From: Lutibacter sp.
Lineage (GTDB): Bacteria; Bacteroidota; Bacteroidia; Flavobacteriales; Flavobacteriaceae
Assembly: GCF_030692605.1 (NCBI RefSeq)
Contig: NZ_JAUYUD010000114.1
Span: forward strand, 1 to 64,000
Length of the DNA stretch: 64,000 nt
Direction: 5' to 3'
This document shows positions 38,957 through 48,324 of this stretch, piece by piece. The notes beneath the pieces are model-generated. The model did no database searches. It was given only the letters and a program-made list of their open reading frames with translations, and was not told where the DNA came from. The first letter of the stretch is position 1. Each line of letters begins with the position of its first letter. The position numbers and the translations under genes are program-made.

Positions 38957-39712
38957 TTGAAAATAACAAGAAAAATATATTTTGCCTCGGATCAACATTT
39001 TGGAGCTCCTACTTTTGAATTAAGTAAAGTAAGAGAACAAAAATTTGTGAATTGGCTTGATGTTATTAAAATAGATGCCGAAGTTATTTTCTTGTTAGGA
39101 GATTTATTCGATTTTTGGTTCGAGTATAAAAAAGCGGTTCCAAAAGGTTTTGTACGCGTTTTAGGAAAATTGGCCGAATTGCAAGATAGCGGAATTCAAA
39201 TTCACTTTTTTGTTGGTAATCACGATTTATGGATGAATGATTATTTTGAAAAAGAACTAAATATTCCTGTATATCACCAACCAAAAGAGTTTCAATTTAA
39301 TGATAAATTTTTTTTAATTGGACATGGAGATGGTTTAGGTCCTGGCGATAAGGGTTATAAACGAATGAAAAAAGTATTTACTAATCCGTTTTCTAAATGG
39401 CTTTATAAATGGCTTCATCCAGATATTGGTATACGTTTAGCACAATATCTATCTGTATCAAATAAATTAATTTCAGGAGCCGAAGATGTAAAATTTTTAG
39501 GAGAAGAAAATGAATGGTTGGCTCAATATTGTAAAAAGAAATTAACAGAGAAATACTATGATTTTTTTATTTTTGGACATCGTCATCTGCCTTTAGAAAT
39601 AAGTATTTCTGAAACTTCAAAATACATAAATACAGGCGATTGGATTGTTCATTTTACCTATGCCGTTTTTGAGGGAGAAAAATTAGAGTTAAAAACATTC
39701 GGGTTAATCTAA
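38957..39712 (+). CDS. lpxH: UDP-2,3-diacylglucosamine diphosphatase, LpxH-like
   Basis: Metallophosphoesterase of lipid A synthesis. Metal-binding motifs are FASDQHFGAP (D-x-H), LGDLFDFWFEY (GDxxD), VGNHDLWM (GNHD), GHGDGLGPGD and FGHRHLP (GHxH). 251 residues is normal. The start is TTG: the nearest upstream ATG (38939) runs straight into a stop, and the residues after the TTG (MKITRKIYFASDQH) match the expected N-terminus. Separated from the protease gene by 18 bp, probably the same transcript. Confidence 0.9.
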   Translation: MKITRKIYFASDQHFGAPTFELSKVREQKFVNWLDVIKIDAEVIFLLGDLFDFWFEYKKAVPKGFVRVLGKLAELQDSGIQIHFFVGNHDLWMNDYFEKELNIPVYHQPKEFQFNDKFFLIGHGDGLGPGDKGYKRMKKVFTNPFSKWLYKWLHPDIGIRLAQYLSVSNKLISGAEDVKFLGEENEWLAQYCKKKLTEKYYDFFIFGHRHLPLEISISETSKYINTGDWIVHFTYAVFEGEKLELKTFGLI

Positions 39713-39960
39713 ATAAAACATTTTTTTAAGTGATTAAAAATAAACAGTAACAGTATTTTAATATTTGATGTAAACATTCGTCAAAAAAAAGGGATGTTTA
39801 AAATTTTCAAAAAAAAACTTAATTTAAAGTTGTTAATTTCTTATTAAACCCTTGTTATTCCTTAAATTTTTAACCAATTTTTAACAAAGAAACAGAAAAA
39901 AAATCCGCTATTTGCAGTGCGAATTAAAGGGTGCCATTTTGCACAAAAAAATATAGAATT

Positions 39961-40968
39961 ATGATAGAAGATACCAATACTACATTTGATATTAAAGCTA
40001 TTAATGAAAAAATAGAAAGAGAAAGTGCTTTTGTTGATTTGTTAATGATGGAAATGAACAAAGTTATTGTAGGACAAAAACATATGGTTGAACGACTTTT
40101 AATAGGTTTATTAGGCAATGGGCATATTTTGCTTGAAGGTGTTCCTGGATTAGCTAAAACACTTGCTATTAACACCTTAGCTAAAGCTGTTGATGGTAAG
40201 TTTAGTAGAATTCAGTTTACACCAGATTTGTTGCCTGCAGATGTTGTAGGAACAATGATTTACAGTGTAAAAGACAATGATTTTACCATAAAAAAAGGAC
40301 CAATTTTCGCAAACTTTGTTTTAGCAGATGAGATTAACAGAGCGCCTGCAAAAGTGCAATCGGCATTATTAGAAGCAATGCAAGAGCGACAAATTACTAT
40401 TGGAGATACTACTTTTAAATTAGACGAGCCTTTTTTAGTAATGGCAACTCAAAACCCTATAGAGCAAGAAGGAACGTATCCGTTGCCCGAAGCACAAGTG
40501 GATCGTTTTATGCTTAAAACGGTAATTGATTACCCTAAAATGGATGAAGAACAATTGATTATGCGTCAGAATTTAAATGATTCTAGCGCAACGGTTAATT
40601 CGGTAGCGTCTTTAGCACAAATTAAAAAAGCCAGACAAGCCGTGAAGGAAGTTTACATGGATGAAAAAATCGAAAAATATATATTAGATATTGTTTTCGC
40701 AACGCGTTATCCTGAAAAATACAACTTACAAGAATTAAAAGGTCTTATTAGTTTTGGAGCTTCACCTAGAGGAAGTATCAACCTTGCCCTTTCAGCTAAA
40801 TGTTATGCTTTTATTAAACGAAGAGGATATGTAATTCCTGAAGATGTACGCGCAGTTGTGCACGATGTGCTTCGTCATAGAATTGGAATTACTTATGAAG
40901 CCGAGGCTGAAAACATTACTTCAGAAGACATAATTAATAAAATTGTAAATCAAGTAGAAGTCCCTTAA
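39961..40968 (+). CDS. MoxR-family AAA+ ATPase
   Basis: AAA+ chaperone-type ATPase that works with von Willebrand A proteins, here the following Bat proteins. Walker A GVPGLAKT, Walker B VLADEINRAP, sensor MATQNPIEQEGTYPLPEAQ and arginine-rich QVDRFMLK are visible. The ATG at 39961 is preferred over the track's GTG at 39931, because MIEDTNTTFDIKAINEKI is the usual flavobacterial N-terminus. 335 residues is standard. A 248-bp gap precedes it, so it is likely the operon's first gene. Confidence 0.93.
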   Translation: MIEDTNTTFDIKAINEKIERESAFVDLLMMEMNKVIVGQKHMVERLLIGLLGNGHILLEGVPGLAKTLAINTLAKAVDGKFSRIQFTPDLLPADVVGTMIYSVKDNDFTIKKGPIFANFVLADEINRAPAKVQSALLEAMQERQITIGDTTFKLDEPFLVMATQNPIEQEGTYPLPEAQVDRFMLKTVIDYPKMDEEQLIMRQNLNDSSATVNSVASLAQIKKARQAVKEVYMDEKIEKYILDIVFATRYPEKYNLQELKGLISFGASPRGSINLALSAKCYAFIKRRGYVIPEDVRAVVHDVLRHRIGITYEAEAENITSEDIINKIVNQVEVP

Positions 40969-41069
40969 GCCCCTTTTAATTCCCCAAAGGGGAAATTTAA
41001 GAAAGCTTAAATAGTAAAATTTAACAAAAAGTCCTCTTTCCTTTGGAGAGAGGGTTGGGAGAGAGGCCA
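40969..41069. repeat. Short G/C-rich intergenic repeat inside the bat operon
   Basis: Contains CCCC-AAA-GGGG (TTCCCCAAAGGGGAA) and a purine tract CCTTTGGAGAGAGGGTTGGGAGAGAGG. This pattern looks like the short dispersed intergenic elements of Flavobacteriia and is much more G/C-rich than its surroundings. Only one copy is in the window, so dispersal is inferred from general knowledge. Confidence 0.45.
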
Positions 41070-41942
41070 ATGGATACCAAAGAAATACTTAAAAAAGTTC
41101 GAAAAATAGAGATTAAGACTCGTAAGCTGTCTGATCATATTTTTTCAGGTGAATATCATAGTTCATTTAAAGGACGCGGTATGACTTTTTCCGAAGTGCG
41201 TCAATATCAATATGGAGACGATGTGAGAGCTATTGACTGGAATGTTACTGCTCGATTTAATGAACCATATATAAAAGTTTTTGAGGAAGAAAGAGAGCTA
41301 ACTATGATGTTGTTAGTTGATATAAGTGGTTCAGAATTTTTTGGAACAACACAACAATTTAAAAGAGACACCATTACAGAAATTGCTGCAACCTTAGCGT
41401 TTTCGGCAATACAAAATAACGATAAAGTTGGTTTGATGCTGTTTTCTGATTCGGTAGAGTTATTTATTCCTCCTAAAAAGGGGAAAAGTCACGTTTTAAG
41501 AATTATTAGGGAATTAATAGAATTTCATCCAAAAAGCACCAATACTAATATTACCGAAGCGCTTAAATTTTTATCGAGTGTAATAAAAAAGAAAGCGATT
41601 GTTTTTATGTTGTCCGATTTTATAGATACCGCCTATGAACAAACGCTTAAAATAGTCGGTAAAAAACACGATTTAACTGGAATAAGAGTATTTGATAAAC
41701 ATGATGTGGAAATTCCAAATTTAGGAATGGTTCATATGTTAGATGCAGAAACAGGGAATACCATTGTAGTTAATACGGCTTCAAAAAAAGTGAGAACAAG
41801 CTACAAGGCAAATTATCTAGAAAGTGTCGATTATTTTGAAAAATCTTTTAGTCATAGTGGTGCAGGAGTTATAAGCACAAGAATTGACGAAGGTTATGTT
41901 AAAAAATTATTAGGATATTTTAAACGCAAAGGAGCAAGATAG
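41070..41942 (+). CDS. DUF58 domain protein of the bat operon
   Basis: A DUF58/VWA-like cytoplasmic protein that always follows MoxR in this operon type. Family motif GRGMTFSEVRQYQYGDDVRAIDWNVTAR near the N-terminus and a degenerate VWA domain (MMLLVDISGSEFFG). Start chosen at ATG 41070 (MDTKEILKKVRKIE); the track's TTG at 41043 would read through the purine-rich repeat. 290 residues fits. The function, probably in envelope stress tolerance, is unproven. Confidence 0.9.
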   Translation: MDTKEILKKVRKIEIKTRKLSDHIFSGEYHSSFKGRGMTFSEVRQYQYGDDVRAIDWNVTARFNEPYIKVFEEERELTMMLLVDISGSEFFGTTQQFKRDTITEIAATLAFSAIQNNDKVGLMLFSDSVELFIPPKKGKSHVLRIIRELIEFHPKSTNTNITEALKFLSSVIKKKAIVFMLSDFIDTAYEQTLKIVGKKHDLTGIRVFDKHDVEIPNLGMVHMLDAETGNTIVVNTASKKVRTSYKANYLESVDYFEKSFSHSGAGVISTRIDEGYVKKLLGYFKRKGAR

Positions 41943-41961
41943 CCAATTGAAAAGAGAGTTT

Positions 41962-42882
41962 ATGCGGAATTTAAGGAAACATTTAGTTTATATATTTTTA
42001 GTTATTGGTATTATTGGATATTCCCAGCAAAACCTAATAAAAGTAACTGTTGATACTACTGCTATTAAAATTGGAGAACAAATTCAATATAAAATAAGTG
42101 TTGAAGGAAAAAGAAACATTCTTTTTTCAAAATTCGCTTTAGATAGCTTGGGAAAAATAGAAGTTGTTGAATCGTTTCCAGTAGATACCCTTAAAAACAG
42201 CTTAGAAAAAAGATATTTACTTACAAGTTTTGATAGTGGTCGGTATGTGATTCCAAAACAACAAGTGCTTCTTAATAATAAAATATACCTTACAGATTCG
42301 GTATTGATAAATGTTGCCACCGTAAAAGTTGACACGTTAAAACAAAAAATGTTTGAGATAAAAGCAATTAAAAGCGAACCAAAAACATTTGATGATTATA
42401 AACCATTATTATGGTGGATATTATTGATTTTGGCCATAATTGCAATTGCACTCTATTTTATTTTAAGAAAGAAAAAAGTAAAAGAAATACCTGTAATTTA
42501 TATTGCTCCAATTCAAGAAGCAATGCAACGTTTAAAAGAATTAGACGAAAAGCAATTGTTACAGCAAAACAAAATTAAATTGTATTATACGGAATTAACC
42601 GAAATTGTTAGAACGTATATAGAAAAAGAAACTCATATACCAGCACTAGAATCAACTACGAATGAATTGATTGAAACGATTATAGATTTTAATTCATCAA
42701 GTAATTTAGGAATTTCTAAAAACACCATAATAGAATTAAAAGAAGTATTACAAAGTGCTGATTTAGTAAAATTTGCAAAGTCAAAACCAATAGTTGAAGA
42801 AATTAAACAGCATAGAAACCTATCTGAACAAATTATTCAAAATATAAAAACCATTAAAAAAGAAGAAAATGAACTGGAATAA
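41962..42882 (+). CDS. Bat-operon membrane protein of unknown function
   Basis: A 306-residue protein in the conserved slot between DUF58 and BatA. It has an N-terminal signal/anchor (HLVYIFLVIGIIGYSQ), a beta-rich periplasmic part resembling the start of BatD (IKVTVDTTAIKIGEQIQYKI), one TM helix at about 155-172 (LLWWILLILAIIAIALYFIL) and a cytoplasmic helical tail. The ATG at 41962 is preferred over TTG 41947. It overlaps the BatA gene by 14 bp. It probably assists assembly of the MoxR/Bat complex; this is positional inference. Confidence 0.8.
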   Translation: MRNLRKHLVYIFLVIGIIGYSQQNLIKVTVDTTAIKIGEQIQYKISVEGKRNILFSKFALDSLGKIEVVESFPVDTLKNSLEKRYLLTSFDSGRYVIPKQQVLLNNKIYLTDSVLINVATVKVDTLKQKMFEIKAIKSEPKTFDDYKPLLWWILLILAIIAIALYFILRKKKVKEIPVIYIAPIQEAMQRLKELDEKQLLQQNKIKLYYTELTEIVRTYIEKETHIPALESTTNELIETIIDFNSSSNLGISKNTIIELKEVLQSADLVKFAKSKPIVEEIKQHRNLSEQIIQNIKTIKKEENELE

Positions 42883-43876
42883 TTTTGAGTTTATGCATCC
42901 TCAGTTTTTGTGGCTTTTACTAGTAGTGCCACTTATTGGGTTATGGTTTTTCTTCAATAGAAAAAAGGATACAGCTACCTTAAAAATGGCAAGCACCAAA
43001 GGTTTTCTAAAAAGCGAATCATTTATTTCGAAGTTAAAACCTGTTTTATATGGTTTAAGACTGATTTCAATTTCATTATTGTTAGTTGCGCTAGCAAGGC
43101 CAAGAATAGTAGAGGTTAGCGAACAAACCAAAACAAATAAAGGAATTGATATTGTTATGGCAATTGACGTTTCGGCTAGTATGTTGGCAAGAGATTTAAA
43201 ACCGAACAGGCTAGAAGCATTAAAAATTGTAGCCACAGAATTTGTAAATCAGCGTCCAAATGATCGTATTGGAATAGTGGTATATGCTGGAGAAAGTTTT
43301 ACACAAACACCCATTACAAGCGATAAAAGAATAATTAGAAACACCATTGAAAACATAAAGTGGGGTGACCTTGAAGGAGGAACAGCAGTTGGAATGGGTT
43401 TAGGATCGGCCGTAAATAGGTTAAAAGAGAGTAAAGCCACTAGTAAAGTAATTATTTTACTTACAGATGGTGTTAATAATACTGGATTTGTAGACCCAAA
43501 AACGGCTACAGAATTAGCGGTTGGACTTGGCATAAAAGTATACACCATTGGTATTGGAACCAACGGAACGGCATCATTCCCGTATGCTCAAGATCCAGTC
43601 ACAGGGCAATTGTTATTTAGAAATTCGCCTGTTGAAATTGATGAAGAATTGCTAAAATATATTGCAAAAGAAACAGAAGGTAGGTATTTTAGAGCAACAG
43701 ACAATAGTAAACTAAAAGCCATTTATCAAGAAATTAATAAATTGGAAAAAACAGAGGTTGAGGAATTTAAATATTATAATTACCAAGAAAAATATAGAAT
43801 ATTGGTGATTTTAGCACTGTTTTTAATTGCAATAGAATTGGCGCTAAAACATACCATATTTAGAAGTTTTATTTAG
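42869..43876 (+). CDS. batA: BatA: von Willebrand A membrane protein
   Basis: VWA protein anchored in the inner membrane, part of the Bacteroides aerotolerance-type operon. Two N-terminal TM helices (FLWLLLVVPLIGLWFF and LRLISISLLLVALA), a VWA domain with the MIDAS motif DVSAS (AIDVSASMLARDLKPNR), TDGVNNTGF, and a C-terminal TM helix. 335 residues matches BatA. It overlaps the previous gene by 14 bp, indicating coupling. Confidence 0.93.
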   Translation: MNWNNFEFMHPQFLWLLLVVPLIGLWFFFNRKKDTATLKMASTKGFLKSESFISKLKPVLYGLRLISISLLLVALARPRIVEVSEQTKTNKGIDIVMAIDVSASMLARDLKPNRLEALKIVATEFVNQRPNDRIGIVVYAGESFTQTPITSDKRIIRNTIENIKWGDLEGGTAVGMGLGSAVNRLKESKATSKVIILLTDGVNNTGFVDPKTATELAVGLGIKVYTIGIGTNGTASFPYAQDPVTGQLLFRNSPVEIDEELLKYIAKETEGRYFRATDNSKLKAIYQEINKLEKTEVEEFKYYNYQEKYRILVILALFLIAIELALKHTIFRSFI

Positions 43877-43958
43877 AAAGTTAAATGTTTAGATATCAAA
43901 AGTTGAAAATCAAACTATAAACTGAAAGTTTAGAACTTAAAACTTAAAATTAGTAAGA

Positions 43959-45014
43959 ATGTATCAAATAGAAGAACCAACATATTTTATATACCTTTCA
44001 ATTATTCCGGTAATAGTTGCGATGTTTTTTTGGTTGCTTTGGTGGAAAAAAAAGACTCAAAAAAACTTTGCAGACAAGTTGTTATTGGAAAAATTGAGTC
44101 CCGAAAAATCTTCGTTTAAGTCCTTTTTAAAAATAACAGTAATTTGTTTGGCATTGGCTTTTTTAGTTGTTTCTCTAACGAATCCCAAAATGGGAACTAA
44201 ATTAGAAACAGTTAAAAGACAAGGAGTAGATATTGTTTTTGCATTAGATGTGTCTGCAAGTATGTTAGCCGAAGATATCGCCCCAAGTAGGTTAGACAAG
44301 GCAAAACAAATAATAACCAAAGTAATAGATAATTTAGGAAGCGATAGAATTGGTGTTATTATTTATGCCGGAAATTCGTACCCACTTTTACCAATTACTA
44401 CCGATCACGCAGCGGCAAAAATGTTTTTGCAAAATGCCAGTACCAATATGGTTTCTAGTCAAGGAACAGCAATAAATGAAGCAATTGAAAGGGCTATAAC
44501 CTATTATGATAATGATGAAAAAACCAATCGGTTTTTATTTATTGTTTCAGATGGTGAGGATCACGAAGAAAACACATTAGAATTGGCTAGAAAAGCCAAT
44601 GAAGAAAAAATAAAAATATTTACCATTGCGATTGGGACCGAGCAAGGAGGTCCAATTCCTTTAAAAGAAAATAACACGGTAATTGGTTACAAGAAAGACT
44701 CAAAAGGGGAAGTAGTTATTACTCAAATGAAAGCTCAAGTATTAAAGGATATTGCTTTAGAAGGCAATGGTAAATATATTGATGGAAACAGAACTCAAGA
44801 AACAATAAATACAATTAAAGATTTGTTGGTAAAAGCGGAGAAAAGCGAATTTGAAACCAAACAATTTTCCGATTATAAAGATCAATTCCAGTGGTTTATT
44901 GCACTAGGTTTGTTATTTCTTATTTTTGACGCGTTGTTGCTAGATAAGAAAACCAAATGGGTTCAAAAGTTAAATTTATTCAATCAGTCCAATGAAAATA
45001 AAAGTAAAAAATAG
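43959..45014 (+). CDS. batB: BatB: von Willebrand A membrane protein
   Basis: Second VWA protein of the operon, paralogous to BatA: two N-terminal TM helices, MIDAS DVSAS (ALDVSASMLAEDIAPSR), SDGEDHEENTLE, and a C-terminal TM helix (FIALGLLFLIFDALLL). 351 residues. An 82-bp A-rich spacer separates it from batA, and its last 23 bp overlap the BatC start. Confidence 0.93.
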   Translation: MYQIEEPTYFIYLSIIPVIVAMFFWLLWWKKKTQKNFADKLLLEKLSPEKSSFKSFLKITVICLALAFLVVSLTNPKMGTKLETVKRQGVDIVFALDVSASMLAEDIAPSRLDKAKQIITKVIDNLGSDRIGVIIYAGNSYPLLPITTDHAAAKMFLQNASTNMVSSQGTAINEAIERAITYYDNDEKTNRFLFIVSDGEDHEENTLELARKANEEKIKIFTIAIGTEQGGPIPLKENNTVIGYKKDSKGEVVITQMKAQVLKDIALEGNGKYIDGNRTQETINTIKDLLVKAEKSEFETKQFSDYKDQFQWFIALGLLFLIFDALLLDKKTKWVQKLNLFNQSNENKSKK

Positions 45015-45801
45015 CATCCATTCATCTTACCTATTTTTACTATTTATAGGGTGTACAACTGTGGTTTTTTCGCAAGAAATATCGCCGGAACAACTGCAAC
45101 GTGAAGCTAGAAAAGAAGTTAGAGATGGAAATAAATTATACAACGAACTTAAATTTGATGAAGCAGAAGCAGCTTATAAAAGAGCTTTAGCAAAAACGCC
45201 TAATTACCCAACTGCTTCATATAATTTAGGAAACTCAGTTTATCAACAAAATAGAAATAAAGAAGCAGTTGGCCAGTTTGAAATAGCTGCAAAAACTGCA
45301 AAAGATAAATTTTCTTTGGCAGAATCTTTTCATAATATGGGAAATGCTACTATGAAAGAAAAACAATACGCACAAGCTGTTGAAGCTTATAAAAATGCCC
45401 TGAGGAACAATTCAAAAGATGATGAAACACGTTATAACTTAGCTTTAGCACAAGAATTATTAAAAAAAGAACAAGATAAAAACAAAGACGATAAAAAAGA
45501 TAACAAAGACGATAAAAATAAAGATCAAAAAGATAAAGAAGGAGGAGATAAAGATAAAAAGGACGATAAAAAGGACAACGAAAATAAAGGAAAAGACAAA
45601 AAAGACGATCATGGCAATCAGAAAAAAGAGGATCAAAAGCAAGATCAAAAAGAGAAGAAGCAACAACGACCAAGTGAATTGTCTCCTGAACAAATAGCTC
45701 AATTATTAGAGGCAATGAACAACGAGGAAAATAAAACACAACAAAAAATTAACGCCAAACAAGCTAAAGGCAAAAAAATAAAACAAGAAAAAGACTGGTA
45801 A
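44992..45801 (+). CDS. batC: BatC: TPR protein with a Lys/Asp-rich tail
   Basis: Exported TPR protein (signal segment SSYLFLLFIGCTTVVFSQ). TPR units are at about 45-135 (AEAAYKRALAKTPNYPTASYNLG, SFHNMGNATMKEKQYAQAVE). Residues about 155-225 are a low-complexity Lys/Asp run (repeats of DKKDNKDDKNKDQ). The C-terminus contains ELSPEQIAQLLEAMNNEE. The charged run is typical of BatC and is probably a disordered linker. It overlaps batB by 23 bp and batD follows 4 bp later. Confidence 0.9.
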   Translation: MKIKVKNSIHSSYLFLLFIGCTTVVFSQEISPEQLQREARKEVRDGNKLYNELKFDEAEAAYKRALAKTPNYPTASYNLGNSVYQQNRNKEAVGQFEIAAKTAKDKFSLAESFHNMGNATMKEKQYAQAVEAYKNALRNNSKDDETRYNLALAQELLKKEQDKNKDDKKDNKDDKNKDQKDKEGGDKDKKDDKKDNENKGKDKKDDHGNQKKEDQKQDQKEKKQQRPSELSPEQIAQLLEAMNNEENKTQQKINAKQAKGKKIKQEKDW

Positions 45802-45805
45802 TAGA

Positions 45806-47569
45806 ATGAGAATATTAAAGGTTTACATAATAGCTATTTTAAGTTTTACAACTCAAATCTGTTTTGCTCAAGTTGAGTTCAAAACAATTGTTAGTAAAAG
45901 TAATTTAGGCGTAAATCAGCGTTTTAGAATTGAATTTTCTATAAATAAGCAAGGCGCCGATAATTTTCAACCACCTTCTTTTAACCAATTTAGAATTGTT
46001 GGAGGACCAAGCTCATCTGTAAATCAATCTTGGATTAATGGTAAGGCAAGTTTTGCGCAGTCGTATATATACATTTTAGAGCCAAAAAAAGAAGGTGTTT
46101 TTACCATTGAACCAGCAACTATAGAATATGATGGAGAGGTTCTTAAATCAAATGATGTTGATATTACTGTATCAAAATCAGTTGAAATTCCTAAAGATCC
46201 TACTAACCCAGAATATGTAGCCCAGCAAAATATTCATTTAGTAGCGGAGGTTTCTAATACAAATCCGTATGTTGGAGAAGGAATTTATGTGGTATATAAG
46301 TTATTTGTTAGTGAAAACATTAGTGTTAACGATTGGCGCGTAAGTGAAAACCCACAGTATAATGGTTTTTGGAATCAAGATATTGAAGTTAATGAAATTA
46401 ATGTTCAACGAGGAAAATACAACGGTGAAGATTATCGATTTATAGTACTAAAAAAAGCAATATTAATTCCTCAAAAGGATGGTAAATTAATTATTGAGCC
46501 AATGAAAATGGATTTTTCCTTAGGTATTCCAACTGGTAGAGGAGATTTTTTTGGAAATATGATTACTAGAAGTATTAATTATTCCGAACAATCAGCTGTA
46601 AGAACCGTTAATGTGAAACCCTTGCCAGAAGTTGGAAAACCTGTTGGATTTTTAGGAGCTGTTGGAGACTTTAATTTTGAAGTTGTTGCCAATAAAAGTG
46701 TTTTGAAGGCTAATGAAGCTGCCGAAATTAAAGTTACCATAACTGGAAGTGGAAATTTAAAATTATTTGAAATTCCAAAACTTGTTACTCCAACCGAATT
46801 GGAAGTATATACTCCCGAGCATAAAGAGCAAGTTGTAACCTCATTAGGTGGACTAAGAGGTGCTATTTCCGACTCTTACACGGTAGTTCCTCAATTTAAA
46901 GGAAAGTACAAAATTCCAGAAGTTTCATTTTCTTTTTTTAATCCAAAAACTAAAAAATACGAAACAATAACTTCCTTACAAATGGTTCTTGAAGTTGTTG
47001 ATGGAAAAGATTTACCTTTAGGTTCTAACGAAATAACAGCATCTAACAAGCAAAAAGTAGTTGCTAGCAATAGTTTTAAATACATTGCCTTAAAAACCCA
47101 ATTAGAGCCAATAGAACAAGAAAATTTTTTTAAATCGAAGTGGTTTTATTTTGTTTTTTTAGCACCGTTTTTGTTAATTCCAATAGCCATTTTAATTGGG
47201 AAACGAAGTGAAGAACGCGCTAATGATATTTTTGGAAATAAAATTAGAAAGGCCGATAAATTGGCTAAAAAATATTTATACGAAGCCAAAAAGCAAATGG
47301 GTAAAAAAGAGGCGTTTTACATTGCATTAGAAAAAGCACTTCATAATTTTTTAAAGGCGAAACTGCACATTGAAACAAGTGACATTTCAGTTGAGAAAAT
47401 TGCAGAAATATTAACTGAGAAAGGAGTTGATAAAAGTACAGTTTCAGAATTTACAACGGTATTGAAAGATTGTGATTTTGCACGTTATACACCATCTACA
47501 AACGTAATGATGGAGCAAGAATTTGATAAAGCGAAAACAATTATCACTAAAATTGATAAATATGTCTAA
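45806..47569 (+). CDS. batD: BatD family protein
   Basis: Large periplasmic beta-domain protein of the operon. Signal peptide ending CFAQ, then the BatD N-terminal domain (VEFKTIVSKSNLGVNQRFRIEF, and QSYIYILEPKKEGVFTIEPA), repeated beta domains, one TM helix at about 443-462 (WFYFVFLAPFLLIPIAILIG) and a cytoplasmic helical tail. 587 residues matches. Its stop overlaps the BatE start (ATGTCTAA). Confidence 0.92.
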   Translation: MRILKVYIIAILSFTTQICFAQVEFKTIVSKSNLGVNQRFRIEFSINKQGADNFQPPSFNQFRIVGGPSSSVNQSWINGKASFAQSYIYILEPKKEGVFTIEPATIEYDGEVLKSNDVDITVSKSVEIPKDPTNPEYVAQQNIHLVAEVSNTNPYVGEGIYVVYKLFVSENISVNDWRVSENPQYNGFWNQDIEVNEINVQRGKYNGEDYRFIVLKKAILIPQKDGKLIIEPMKMDFSLGIPTGRGDFFGNMITRSINYSEQSAVRTVNVKPLPEVGKPVGFLGAVGDFNFEVVANKSVLKANEAAEIKVTITGSGNLKLFEIPKLVTPTELEVYTPEHKEQVVTSLGGLRGAISDSYTVVPQFKGKYKIPEVSFSFFNPKTKKYETITSLQMVLEVVDGKDLPLGSNEITASNKQKVVASNSFKYIALKTQLEPIEQENFFKSKWFYFVFLAPFLLIPIAILIGKRSEERANDIFGNKIRKADKLAKKYLYEAKKQMGKKEAFYIALEKALHNFLKAKLHIETSDISVEKIAEILTEKGVDKSTVSEFTTVLKDCDFARYTPSTNVMMEQEFDKAKTIITKIDKYV

Positions 47570-48323
47570 TCTAAAATTGTTTTTATTAAATATCGTAATG
47601 CTAATTGGCTTTTTTTTAAACGCCCAATCTGCTGATGTTTTGTTTTTAAATGCAAATGGTTTTTATAAAAACGAGAACTATGAGCAGGCTATAAAACAGT
47701 ATCAAGCTATCGAAAAACAAGGGTTGGTTTCAGCAGATTTGTATTTTAATATGGGTAATTGTTATTACAAACAAAATAGCGTTGCCTATGCTGTTTATTA
47801 TTATGAAAAAGCTTTAAAATTAGATCCAAATCATTCAGATGCAAGTCAAAATTTAATCTTTGCAAAACGAATGACTATTGATGCCATTGAAGAAATTCCT
47901 AAAACTTTTTTACAACGTTTTTCAACCAACATAATTCAAAAATTCGATTATAACACGTGGGCTTTAGGGGCTATTTTAGGTTCAGTATTGACCACATTAT
48001 TGTTTTTAGTTTATTATTTTTCAGAGAGAAGTAGCATTAAATTGTTATTTTTTAACGCTTCCATTTTTGCAATGTTTTTAATGTCGGTTAGTTTAATTTT
48101 CGCATATATTAATTTTGAAACTGTTCAAAAAAATAGTGGTGCGGTGATTTTTAGTCCAAAAGTTGAAGTTACCAATGCCCCGGCAAGTAATGGAGAAGTT
48201 AGTTTTGTATTACACGAAGGAACAAAAGTGATTATTTTAGATCAAACAGAAAATTGGCGTAAAATTAAAATTGCAGATGGTAAAGAAGGATGGATTAGAA
48301 TAACTGAAATAAAAGAAATATAA
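47562..48323 (+). CDS. batE: BatE: TPR and SH3-like domain membrane protein
   Basis: Last gene of the operon. A signal peptide (LLNIVMLIGFFLNAQ), TPRs (LYFNMGNCYYKQNSVAYAVYYYEKALKLDP), two TM helices (about 130-190) and a C-terminal SH3b domain (VSFVLHEGTKVIILDQTENWRKIKI, then GKEGWI). The ATG at 47562 is chosen over the TTG at 47523 because it starts at the usual position just inside the batD stop. 253 residues. Confidence 0.9.
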   Translation: MSNLKLFLLNIVMLIGFFLNAQSADVLFLNANGFYKNENYEQAIKQYQAIEKQGLVSADLYFNMGNCYYKQNSVAYAVYYYEKALKLDPNHSDASQNLIFAKRMTIDAIEEIPKTFLQRFSTNIIQKFDYNTWALGAILGSVLTTLLFLVYYFSERSSIKLLFFNASIFAMFLMSVSLIFAYINFETVQKNSGAVIFSPKVEVTNAPASNGEVSFVLHEGTKVIILDQTENWRKIKIADGKEGWIRITEIKEI

Positions 48324-48324
48324 A

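Noticed and set aside
43877-43958. Possible regulatory element in the batA-batB spacer
   Set aside because: It is an A-rich, weakly repetitive AAAACTTAAA-type stretch without a stable hairpin or promoter match.
45350-45739. Antisense ORFs 45350-45739 and 45460-45702 opposite batC
   Set aside because: They are Phe/Leu/Ile-rich mirror readings of the Lys/Asp-rich low-complexity stretch of BatC and have no independent support.
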